Below are positions 1 through 5,432 of a stretch of DNA of 5,432 nt, piece by piece (positions within the stretch are counted from its first letter, which is position 1; the number at the start of each line of letters is the position of its first letter). A program made the translations under genes and the position numbers. Location of the stretch: positions 1-5,432 of the forward strand of contig SYDD01000034.1 of the NCBI GenBank assembly GCA_005786775.1. Direction: 5' to 3'. The DNA is from Opitutaceae bacterium. Lineage in GTDB: Bacteria; Verrucomicrobiota; Verrucomicrobiia; Opitutales; Opitutaceae. The notes below the pieces were generated by a model, which worked only from the letters and a program-made list of their open reading frames with translations, was not told the DNA's origin and ran no database searches.

Positions 1-549
1 GACCTCGTCGTGGCCCACAATGGGAACGTCTACGTGACGGCGCCGCCCGCGGGTTCCAGCAACGACCCCAGCGCGGTGTGGCTGCTGCGCCCGGATGGGT
101 CGAGGGTGCAGGTCGATTCCGGACTGCGCTTCGCCAACGGGATCGCGCTCTCGCCGGACCAGACCCTCCTGTACGTGGCCGACTACCGGTCCCACTGGGT
201 GTACAGCTACCAGATCCAGCCGGACGGCACCCTGCGGCACCGCCAGCGCTACTTTCACCTGCACGAGCCGGACGATGAGGAGATGAGCTTTGCCGACGGC
301 CTGAAGGTGGACCGGGAGGGCCGGCTGTACGTGGCGACGCGCCTTGGGATCCAGATCTGCGACCAGGCCGGGCGGGTGAACGCGATCATTCCCACCCCGA
401 ACGGGCGCATCACCAACCTCTGCTTCGGCGGCGAGGCCTCGGACGTGATTTACGCCACCTGCGGCGACCGCGTGTACCGGCGCCGGGTGCGCGCGACCGG
501 CGCGCACGCCTGGCAGCCCCCGCTGCGTCCGGCGCCGCCCCGCCTCTGA
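1..549 (+). CDS. SMP-30/gluconolactonase/LRE-family beta-propeller hydrolase, C-terminal part (5' end outside window)
   Basis: The frame is open from base 1 (D-L-V-V-A-H-N-G), so the gene enters from the left; the GTG at 10 is an internal valine, not the start. The 182 visible residues are the back half of a six-bladed SMP-30 propeller. Fragment residues 1-14 (DLVVAHNGNVYVTA) match the family's D-x-V-x-x-x-G-x-x-Y-x-T strand. N46 in NGIALSPD and D99 in ADGLKVD sit where the family places two of its metal ligands. A blade repeat GRLYVAT follows at 108-113. Family members hydrolyse sugar lactones with a bound divalent metal; the substrate here cannot be read from sequence. The end (CGDRVYRRRV, then a Pro/Arg-rich tail) resembles the planctomycete/verrucomicrobial branch of the family as I remember it. 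The missing N-terminus hides any signal peptide or fused esterase domain. The gene converges on the oxidoreductase with a 48-bp gap and no obvious terminator. Confidence 0.9.
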   Translation, partial: DLVVAHNGNVYVTAPPAGSSNDPSAVWLLRPDGSRVQVDSGLRFANGIALSPDQTLLYVADYRSHWVYSYQIQPDGTLRHRQRYFHLHEPDDEEMSFADGLKVDREGRLYVATRLGIQICDQAGRVNAIIPTPNGRITNLCFGGEASDVIYATCGDRVYRRRVRATGAHAWQPPLRPAPPRL

Positions 550-597
550 GTTGAGGGCGCGGGACGGCGGGCGCGAGTTGGGCCGGGCGTGGTTCGC

Positions 598-1983
598 TCA
601 GAACCAGCCGGGGCGGTATTCTTTCGTGATGAACTGATTCGCGTCCGGGACGTTCGTGACCTTCATCGCGGCGGCGTCCCACTCGATCCGGCGGCGCGAG
701 CGGATCGCGACATTGGCGAGGAGCACGGCCTCGGTGAACGGCCCCGAGTACTCGAAGTTCGAGCCCGGCTTCGGACCGCCCTTGCACCCGGCGAGCCACT
801 CGGCGAACGGCCCGCCCTTGACCCGCGGGATCGTCTTGGCCGGCAGGGTGGGGGCGATCTCCTGCATCTTCACCTCGGGGATGATGCGGACCGTCTCGTA
901 ATAGAAGCTGCAGAGCACCGTGGCCTTGCTACCGAAGAGGAGCGTGCCGGCCTCCGGGTTCAGGTCGCGGCCGAACTCCAGCTCACGGGGCAGCGGCGGG
1001 ATGAGCCCACCGTCGGACCAGGTGTACTTCACCGGCGGCAGCTTGCCGCGCGCGGGGAAGTGGTTGGTCACGATCGAGGCGAGCGGCGACGCGACGTCCG
1101 TCGCCTGGGTCGCCATCGCCTCGACCGCGGTGGGGGCGCCCAGGTTCAGCGCCCAGTAGGCGCCGTCCATAATGTGGCAGGCGACGTCACCGAAGGCGCC
1201 GGTGCCGAAGTCCCACCAACCGCGCCACTTCCACGGCATATATGCGGGATCGTAGGCCCGGGCGGCGGCGACGCCGAGCCAGGCGTCCCAGTTCACGCCC
1301 GGCGGCACCACCGGGATCGCCTTGGAATGATCGGGCCGCTTGAAGGAACCGAGGGGCTCGCGCCACGGGGGGAAGAACGGGCGGTTGGTCCAGCTGACAA
1401 TCTCGCGCACCTCGCCGAGCACCCCCGCCTCGACCCATTCCTTGAGGATGCGGCAGCCCTCGTCGGCGTGACCTTGGTTGCCCATCTGGGTGACGACCTT
1501 CTTCTCCTTGGCGCGGGCGGCGAGCTGGCGGGACTCCCAGACCGTGTGGGAAAGCGGCTTCTCCACGTAGACGTGCTTGCCGAGGCCCATCGCGGTCATC
1601 GCCGCGGGGAAGTGCATATGGTCCGGCGTGGAGATCGTGACCGCGTCGATCTGCCCGGCCATCTTGTCGAACATCTTCCGGTAATCGTCGAAGCGGGCGG
1701 CGCCGGTGTGGCGCGCGGACTCCTCCGGGAACTTTTCCCCGAAGGTCTTGAGCGAGGCGTTGCAGCGGCCCTCATCGACGTCGCAGATCGCGACGATGTT
1801 CTCGTCCTTCATCGCCTGCACGGCGGCTCCACCCCGGCCGCCGGCGCCGATGATGGCGACGTTGAGGCGCTTGCCGGGGGACGGCGTCCCGGCGGGCTGG
1901 GCGCGGAGCACGGCGGGGAACGCGAGCGTGCTGACGGCGGAGGCGGATTTGAGGAACGTGCGGCGCGGGAGGGCAGTGGCCAT
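598..1983 (-). CDS. Tat-exported Gfo/Idh/MocA family oxidoreductase
   Basis: This 461-residue protein is a predicted NAD(P)-dependent sugar or cyclitol oxidoreductase. Residues 1-30 form a twin-arginine signal: R7-R8-T-F-L-K, a hydrophobic stretch, then a likely cleavage near A28. The Rossmann domain follows, with G46-A-G-G-R-G51 as dinucleotide-binding loop, D68 after the second strand, STPDHMH at 118-124 and E141-K142-P143, whose lysine is the family's catalytic residue. The C-terminal domain carries GTGAFGDVACHIMD (260-273); D266 and H270 fit the family's Asp/His active-site pair. Length is usual for exported members in Verrucomicrobiota and Planctomycetota. I chose the ATG at 1983 because it sits just before the Tat motif. 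The frame stays open upstream to 2982, but that would run antisense through the Dabb gene and into the propeller gene. No Shine-Dalgarno is visible: the leader is pyrimidine-rich. The exact substrate is unknown. Confidence 0.93.
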   Translation of the reverse strand: MATALPRRTFLKSASAVSTLAFPAVLRAQPAGTPSPGKRLNVAIIGAGGRGGAAVQAMKDENIVAICDVDEGRCNASLKTFGEKFPEESARHTGAARFDDYRKMFDKMAGQIDAVTISTPDHMHFPAAMTAMGLGKHVYVEKPLSHTVWESRQLAARAKEKKVVTQMGNQGHADEGCRILKEWVEAGVLGEVREIVSWTNRPFFPPWREPLGSFKRPDHSKAIPVVPPGVNWDAWLGVAAARAYDPAYMPWKWRGWWDFGTGAFGDVACHIMDGAYWALNLGAPTAVEAMATQATDVASPLASIVTNHFPARGKLPPVKYTWSDGGLIPPLPRELEFGRDLNPEAGTLLFGSKATVLCSFYYETVRIIPEVKMQEIAPTLPAKTIPRVKGGPFAEWLAGCKGGPKPGSNFEYSGPFTEAVLLANVAIRSRRRIEWDAAAMKVTNVPDANQFITKEYRPGWF

Positions 1984-1995
1984 AGGGGAGGGGAT

Positions 1996-2071
1996 GAGGA
2001 ACGGTGCGTGAGGTGATGGGCCGGGGGCAATCCCGGAGTCGACGGCGAGAAACTTGGGATTGCCGTTCCTC
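1996..2071. promoter_or_regulatory. Nested inverted repeats in the divergent spacer (candidate operator or leader structure)
   Basis: Two perfect 9-bp inverted repeats lie between the divergent starts at 1983 and 2098. GAGGAACGG (1996-2004) is the reverse complement of CCGTTCCTC (2063-2071), and GGCAATCCC (2026-2034) is the reverse complement of GGGATTGCC (2056-2064). The two right arms overlap by two bases and form one 16-base block (2056-2071). Its complement is split in the left half by a 21-base insert (2005-2025); the central loop (2035-2055) is also 21 bases. No convincing -35/-10 pair was found on either strand here. The pairing is directly visible; a role as binding site for a shared regulator, or as RNA structure in either leader, is inference. 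Confidence 0.4.
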
Positions 2072-2097
2072 GGGACGGCGCCTGTGCTCGGAGCATC

Positions 2098-2397
2098 ATG
2101 CTCGTCCACACCGTCTACTTCTGGCTGCGGCCCGACCTTACTGCTGAACAGCGCGCGGACTTCCGTCGCGGCGTGGAATCCCTCGGGGGCATCCGGGCCG
2201 TGAAGGCGATCTACGTGGGCACCCCGGCGAAGACGACCAAGCGGCCGATCATCGACGATTCGTATTCCGTAGCGCTGACGGTGGTGTGCGAGGGCGTGGC
2301 GGGCCACGATGCGTACCAAGTTGATCCCCTGCACCTCGCCTTCGTGGAGCGCTTCAAGACGTTCTGGACGCGGGTTCAGATCTACGACGCGGAGTGA
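2098..2397 (+). CDS. Dabb (stress-responsive A/B-barrel) domain protein
   Basis: The protein has 99 residues, the usual size of a single-domain Dabb protein, which folds as a dimeric alpha-beta barrel. Family marks are the first strand MLVHTVYFWL with H4, a helix with TAEQRADFRRGVESL (15-29), the strand KAIYVG (36-41), the strand SYSVALTV (55-62), and the block Y73-Q-V-D-P-L-H79 followed by FVERFKTFW (82-90). Y73 and H79 have the spacing of the catalytic Tyr72/His78 pair of plant olivetolic acid cyclase in this family; most bacterial members have no known reaction. There is no signal peptide, so it is probably cytoplasmic. The ATG at 2098 follows GGAG (2090-2093) at a short 4-base spacing, a modest ribosome site. 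It is read divergently from the exported oxidoreductase, so shared control is possible. Family assignment is strong; function is open. Confidence 0.88.
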   Translation: MLVHTVYFWLRPDLTAEQRADFRRGVESLGGIRAVKAIYVGTPAKTTKRPIIDDSYSVALTVVCEGVAGHDAYQVDPLHLAFVERFKTFWTRVQIYDAE

Positions 2398-2403
2398 GCG
2401 GCG

Positions 2404-2423
2404 CGGCCGTTCGGCCACGGCTG
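2404..2423 (+). terminator. Weak stem-loop between convergent genes, possible terminator
   Basis: Just after the Dabb stop, bases 2404-2410 (CGGCCGT) can pair with 2417-2423 (ACGGCTG) around the six-base loop TCGGCC; one of the seven pairs is G-U. It sits in the 50-bp gap between two converging genes, where a terminator is expected. No run of T follows on either strand, so this is not a standard intrinsic terminator. A GC-rich gap could give such a stem by chance. Confidence 0.25.
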
Positions 2424-2447
2424 GATCCACCAAGGTCGCCCCGGGAC

Positions 2448-3674
2448 TCAGCCTTCCACGGCGTGCGCGGTCAGGGTGTCGAAGTCTTTGATCAGGATCC
2501 GCTGGCAGGCGACCGCCGGGCTCGCCCACACGGGCTTGGTTGAGACCGGGTACCGGGCCACCGCGCGGAGCTCGTCGCCCGCGGGCACCTGCACGCTCAG
2601 CTCGCCGCCCGTGGTGAGCACCAGCAGGACGCCGCCCAGATCCGTCAGTGACGCGTTCTCGCCGAGGCGGCCCTCGCCCCGCCAGAGGACCGCGCCGCTC
2701 CGCGCATCCAGACTGAAGAGCGCGCCCCGCGTCTTGTCGGTCATCCCGTAGAGCCGCGGCCCGGCGAGCACCGGCGTGCTCATATAAAGGGAAATTTCGC
2801 GGGCCTCCCAGCGCACCTTCGGCTGGCCGCGCACCACCTCGACCGCGAAGGTCGGCTTGCCCACGCCGCCGAACACGACGAGTTCGTCCACGACCAGCGG
2901 GGTGACGCTGTTCTGCTCGTAGGCGGTCGTGAACGGCAGCTCCCAGAGCAGGCGGCCGTCCGCCGGGTTCAGGGCGACGCAACGGCGCTGGGTCTGGGTG
3001 ATTAGCTGGCGTACGCCGCCGAGGGTCGCGATGACGGGGGAGGCGTAGCCCGGGCCGTCGCCGTCCCAGCGCCAGCGGACGGCCCCGGTCGCGGTGTCGA
3101 AGGCGGTGAGCGCGCCGCGGTCCTTCCCGCCCACGTGCGCGATCACGACCTCGCCCTCCACCAGCGGCGAGGCGGCGGCGCCGAACTCTGGCGCGGTCGC
3201 CTTGAACTCACCGGCAAAATCCTTCCGCCAGAGGACGCGGCCGGTGGCGGCTTCCCAGGCCGAGAGGTGGCCGGCGATCCCGAGCGCGAAGACTCGGCCC
3301 CCGGCGACGACCGGGGTGGCCTTTGGCCCTTTGCCGTGCTTGCGGGCCACGAACGTCATCTCGTACGGCGCGAGGTAGGCCTCTTTCCAGAGTTCGTGGC
3401 CGTCGGCCAGCTTCAGGCAGCGCAGGACCTCCTGTTCCCCCTCGCGCGAGAAGACGTGGACGCGGTCACCGACGACCACGGGGGACGCGTGGCCTTCGCC
3501 GACGGGCACGGACCACGCCGGGCGAAGGCTGGCGGGCGTCCAGGCGGCGGGGGCCCGGAAAGCGGGCGCGCTCCCGTCGCGGGCGGGTCCCCGCCACTGC
3601 GGCCAGTCGGTCGCGGGGAGGGAAACGGGCAGCAGCAGGGCGAGGAAAAGAAATGGGAGGCGGGCGGGGGTCAT
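2448..3674 (-). CDS. Secreted PQQ-like (BamB/quinoprotein-type) beta-propeller protein
   Basis: The 408-residue protein starts with a Sec signal peptide (R5, hydrophobic 7-19, likely cut after A21) and has no lipobox cysteine. WPQWRGP at 24-30 then R32-D-G opens the mature protein, the hallmark of planctomycete and verrucomicrobial PQQ-like propellers. Blade repeats follow as a strand of type A-S/T-P-V-V (63-67, 119-123, 168-172, 211-214, 258-262, 300-302) and a turn of type A-x-G-x-x-L-W (90-96, 143-149, 195-201, 238-244, 325-331). These give roughly seven or eight blades. The fold is shared with BamB and quinoprotein dehydrogenases, but I see no attached dehydrogenase or cytochrome domain, so a binding or scaffold role is as likely as catalysis. 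The ATG at 3674 directly precedes the signal peptide. No Shine-Dalgarno is visible: the leader reads CATCCTCCGCCCG. It is divergent from the sulfatase gene. Fold is sure; role is unknown. Confidence 0.9.
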   Translation of the reverse strand: MTPARLPFLFLALLLPVSLPATDWPQWRGPARDGSAPAFRAPAAWTPASLRPAWSVPVGEGHASPVVVGDRVHVFSREGEQEVLRCLKLADGHELWKEAYLAPYEMTFVARKHGKGPKATPVVAGGRVFALGIAGHLSAWEAATGRVLWRKDFAGEFKATAPEFGAAASPLVEGEVVIAHVGGKDRGALTAFDTATGAVRWRWDGDGPGYASPVIATLGGVRQLITQTQRRCVALNPADGRLLWELPFTTAYEQNSVTPLVVDELVVFGGVGKPTFAVEVVRGQPKVRWEAREISLYMSTPVLAGPRLYGMTDKTRGALFSLDARSGAVLWRGEGRLGENASLTDLGGVLLVLTTGGELSVQVPAGDELRAVARYPVSTKPVWASPAVACQRILIKDFDTLTAHAVEG

Positions 3675-3694
3675 CGGGCGGAGGATGCGGCGCG

Positions 3695-3733
3695 GACCCG
3701 GAGGCGCAAGCGGTCGCGGGCGCTTGACCCGGA
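3695..3733. promoter_or_regulatory. Short direct and inverted repeats in the propeller/sulfatase spacer
   Basis: The 92-bp divergent spacer (3675-3766) has GACCCGGA twice, at 3695-3702 and 3726-3733, 31 bases or about three helical turns apart. Between them CAAGCG (3707-3712) and CGCTTG (3721-3726) make a six-base inverted repeat around an eight-base loop. TTGACC at 3724-3729 resembles a -35 box toward the sulfatase, but no good -10 follows at normal spacing. In such GC-rich DNA these matches could be chance, so this is only a candidate control region. Confidence 0.2.
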
Positions 3734-3766
3734 CCGGGCGGGCGCGGGAGGGTGGGGTACCCTGCC

Positions 3767-5329
3767 ATGCTTTTTCTCCCGCGCTTCCCCCGGCTCCCGC
3801 TCCTTCCCCTGTGCCTGCTGGCCTCCGCGCTGGCGCCCCGCGCGGGCCAAGCGGCCGAGTCCCGGCCCAACGTGATCGTGATTATGGCCGACGACCTCGG
3901 CTACGGCGACCTCTCCAGCTACGGGGCGACCGAGCTGGCGACGCCCCACATCGACCGTCTCGCGGCCGAGGGGCTACGCTTCACCAACGGCTACTGCTCG
4001 GCTTCCACCTGCACCCCGACGCGCTACTCCTTCCTCACCGGCGCGTACGCCTTCCGCCGCAAGGGCACCGGCATTGCCCCGCCGAACGGGCGCCTGGTCG
4101 TCCCGCCGGAGGTGCCGACCACCGCGGGCGTCCTGCGCGCCGCCGGCTACCGCACCGCCGTGATCGGCAAGTGGCACCTCGGGCTGGGCGGCGAGAAGGG
4201 GCCCGACTGGAACGGCGAGATCCGGCCCGGGCCGCGCGAGATCGGCTTCGAGCACAGTTTCCTCCTTCCCACCACCAACGACCGCGTCCCGCAGGTCTAC
4301 GTCCGGAACGGCCGCGTGCTCAACCTCGACCCGGCGGACCCGCTCTGGGTGGGGGATCGCGCCCCTTCGCCGGATCACGTGACTGGCCTTTCCCACCGTT
4401 CGACGCTGAAGATGGACTGGTCGCACGGCCACAACGGCACCATCCACAATGGGATCAGCCGCATCGGCTTCTACACCGGCGGCCACGCGGCGCGGTTCCG
4501 CGACGAGGACCTCGCCGACAAGTGGGTCGAGCAGTCCGTGGCCTGGCTGGAACAGGTGCGGGATCAGCCATTCTTTCTCTTCTTTGCCTCGCACGACCTG
4601 CACGTCCCGCGGATGCCGCACGAGCGGTTCCACGGGACGACCAAGCTCGGTTTCCGCGGCGACAGCATTGCGCAGTTCGACTGGAGCGTGGGCGAGCTGA
4701 TGAAGGCCCTCGACCGGCTCGGCCTGGCGGAGCGCACGCTGGTGGTGCTCTGCTCGGACAACGGTCCGGTGATGGACGACGGGTACAAGGACGGGGCGCT
4801 GGAGAAGCGGGGTGGGCATCGCGCGGCGGGTCCGCTGCGGGGCGGCAAGTACAGCGTGTACGAGGGCGGCACGCGGACGCCGTTCATCGCGCGCTGGAAG
4901 GGGCGGATCCGACCCGGTGTGAGCGACGCGGTCGTCTGCACCATCGACCTGCCGGCCAGCCTGGCGGCGTTGGCCGGTGCGAGCGTGCCGGCGGAGGCCT
5001 TCCCGGACAGCTTCGACCTCTCGGGTGCGCTGCTCGGGCGGATGGGAGCCACGGGGCGGGATCACCTGATCCAGCAAGACAACGGGCAGGCGGGCAACTT
5101 CGGCTTCCGCGAGGGCAAATGGAAGCTGGTGCGCCACGACTCGCGCTCGGCCTACCACAGCGTGGTCGAGCGGACCCTGGGCCGGGAGCCCGTGCCGCAG
5201 TTCCAGTTGTTCGACCTGGAGACGGACCCGGGCGAGACCCGCGACGTGAGCGCGGCGCACCCCGAGGTGGCCGCGCGCCTGCAGGCGCGTTTGGCCCAGC
5301 TCATCGCCGCCGGCCGCAGCCGCGGCTGA
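3767..5329 (+). CDS. Secreted formylglycine-dependent sulfatase (type I, arylsulfatase A-like)
   Basis: This 520-residue protein hydrolyses sulfate esters, probably outside the cytoplasm. A Sec signal peptide covers residues 1-29 (cut likely after A29 in GQAA-ES). Mature motifs come in family order: NVIVIMADDLGYGD with metal ligands D42-D43; C82-T-P-T-R86, where C82 is converted to formylglycine; GKWHLG with K135 and H137; SHDLHVP with H277; CSDNGP with metal ligands D331-N332; and GGKYSVYEGGTRTPF with K361. The C-terminal subdomain ends with LFDLETDPGETRD (481-493). All core catalytic residues are present, so the enzyme looks active. The histidine-rich stretch 204-240 probably lines the substrate pocket. 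The frame also opens at a GTG at 3752, but the ATG at 3767 begins a normal signal peptide. GGAGG (3747-3751) abuts the GTG and lies 15 bases from the ATG, so initiation is not certain. The sulfated substrate is unknown and no maturation enzyme is in the window. Confidence 0.95.
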   Translation: MLFLPRFPRLPLLPLCLLASALAPRAGQAAESRPNVIVIMADDLGYGDLSSYGATELATPHIDRLAAEGLRFTNGYCSASTCTPTRYSFLTGAYAFRRKGTGIAPPNGRLVVPPEVPTTAGVLRAAGYRTAVIGKWHLGLGGEKGPDWNGEIRPGPREIGFEHSFLLPTTNDRVPQVYVRNGRVLNLDPADPLWVGDRAPSPDHVTGLSHRSTLKMDWSHGHNGTIHNGISRIGFYTGGHAARFRDEDLADKWVEQSVAWLEQVRDQPFFLFFASHDLHVPRMPHERFHGTTKLGFRGDSIAQFDWSVGELMKALDRLGLAERTLVVLCSDNGPVMDDGYKDGALEKRGGHRAAGPLRGGKYSVYEGGTRTPFIARWKGRIRPGVSDAVVCTIDLPASLAALAGASVPAEAFPDSFDLSGALLGRMGATGRDHLIQQDNGQAGNFGFREGKWKLVRHDSRSAYHSVVERTLGREPVPQFQLFDLETDPGETRDVSAAHPEVAARLQARLAQLIAAGRSRG

Positions 5330-5372
5330 GCAGGGGAAGGAAACGGACTCTCGGGCCAGGCCTTCCAGGACG

Positions 5373-5402
5373 TTGACAGCGCGGGGCGCTCTTGGACATA
5401 TT
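5373..5402 (+). promoter_or_regulatory. Sigma-70-like promoter facing out of the window
   Basis: A perfect -35 hexamer TTGACA (5373-5378) is followed, after 18 bases, by CATATT (5397-5402), four of six matches to the -10 consensus. It lies 43 bases past the sulfatase stop, in one of the few AT-richer spots of the window, and points right toward a gene whose body is outside. Start of transcription would fall near 5409. This is the best promoter-like sequence I found in the intergenic regions. Confidence 0.55.
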
Positions 5403-5425
5403 GTCCTCACCGTGAGGTTGATCAA
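5378..5425. promoter_or_regulatory. Cluster of short dyads over the rightward promoter (candidate operators)
   Basis: Three 13-base dyads stand in a row: AGCGCGGGGCGCT (5378-5390) in the -35/-10 spacer, GGACATATTGTCC (5394-5406) over the -10 box, and CCTCACCGTGAGG (5405-5417) at the expected transcription start. The first two have five-base arms around three bases; the third has six-base arms around one. The eight-base palindrome TTGATCAA (5418-5425) follows at once. The position suits a repressor site. Which dyad matters, and which regulator family binds, cannot be told from sequence alone. Confidence 0.4.
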
Positions 5426-5432
5426 GCGAACC

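Noticed and set aside
550..597. Possible terminator between the SMP-30 and oxidoreductase genes
   Set aside because: Only a four-base GCGC pairing is seen and no T-run on either strand, so it falls short of a terminator.
410..799. Minus-strand frame across the SMP-30/oxidoreductase junction
   Set aside because: It overlaps the 3' ends of two real genes and its Arg-rich translation matches no family I know.
1236..1245. Perfect 10-bp palindrome GCATATATGC
   Set aside because: It lies inside the oxidoreductase and encodes the ordinary A-Y-M-P ahead of the WKWRGWWDFG segment; no role beyond coding is needed.
589..2016. Long plus-strand frame of 475 codons opposite the oxidoreductase
   Set aside because: It is fully antisense to a gene with clear Tat, Rossmann and EKP motifs. 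Its translation is Arg/Gly/Ala/His-rich without domains, as expected of a shadow frame in GC-rich DNA.
2781..2799. AT-rich island resembling a -10 box on the minus strand
   Set aside because: It encodes the E-I-S-L-Y-M strand of the propeller, where codon choice explains the base composition, and there is no partner -35 or downstream gene start to support a promoter.
1984..2982. N-terminal extension of the oxidoreductase frame to 2982
   Set aside because: The extra 333 residues run antisense through the Dabb gene and into the propeller gene in another frame, and would bury the Tat signal inside the protein.
3685..5376. 563-codon plus-strand frame overlapping the sulfatase
   Set aside because: It is low-complexity, Arg/Gly/Pro-rich and out of frame with an intact sulfatase holding every catalytic motif.
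3974..5425. 483-codon minus-strand frame opposite the sulfatase
   Set aside because: It is an antisense shadow with biased composition and no recognisable domain or start context.

Overview
The window is very GC-rich (about 70% in a hand-counted line) and densely coded. It holds five protein genes and no RNA gene, insertion sequence, CRISPR array or phage signature that I can see. The gene types point to a Verrucomicrobiota or Planctomycetota chromosome. These are a Tat-exported Gfo/Idh/MocA oxidoreductase, an SMP-30 lactonase with a C-terminal YRRR tail, a propeller protein opening with WPQWRGP after its signal peptide, and a secreted type I sulfatase. The high GC fits an Opitutaceae-like verrucomicrobium best. 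The taxonomic call is inference from family content, not from a marker gene.

Layout, left to right. The C-terminal 182 codons of an SMP-30/gluconolactonase-family protein (+) run off the left edge. It converges on a Tat-signal Gfo/Idh/MocA oxidoreductase (-). A 114-bp divergent spacer with two nested 9-bp inverted repeats separates that gene from a small Dabb-domain protein (+). The Dabb gene converges on a secreted PQQ-type beta-propeller protein (-). A 92-bp spacer then separates the propeller gene from a divergently read, secreted formylglycine-type sulfatase (+). The last ~100 bases hold a good sigma-70-like promoter (TTGACA, 18-nt spacer, CATATT) pointing right. Three stacked 13-bp dyads lie on it, and it probably drives a gene beyond the window.

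The genes alternate in strand, so no two form an operon. Three carry export signals (Tat for the oxidoreductase, Sec for the propeller and sulfatase), which suggests work in the periplasm or at the cell surface. Desulfation, sugar oxidoreduction and lactone hydrolysis are compatible with breakdown of a sulfated polysaccharide. That link is inference: no glycoside hydrolase, lyase, transporter or sulfatase-maturing enzyme lies in view.

I see no clearly new multi-gene system. The parts most worth a second look are the two intergenic structures (1996-2071 and 5373-5425), the exported nucleotide-dependent oxidoreductase, and the Dabb protein that keeps a Tyr/His pair of the kind used by olivetolic acid cyclase.
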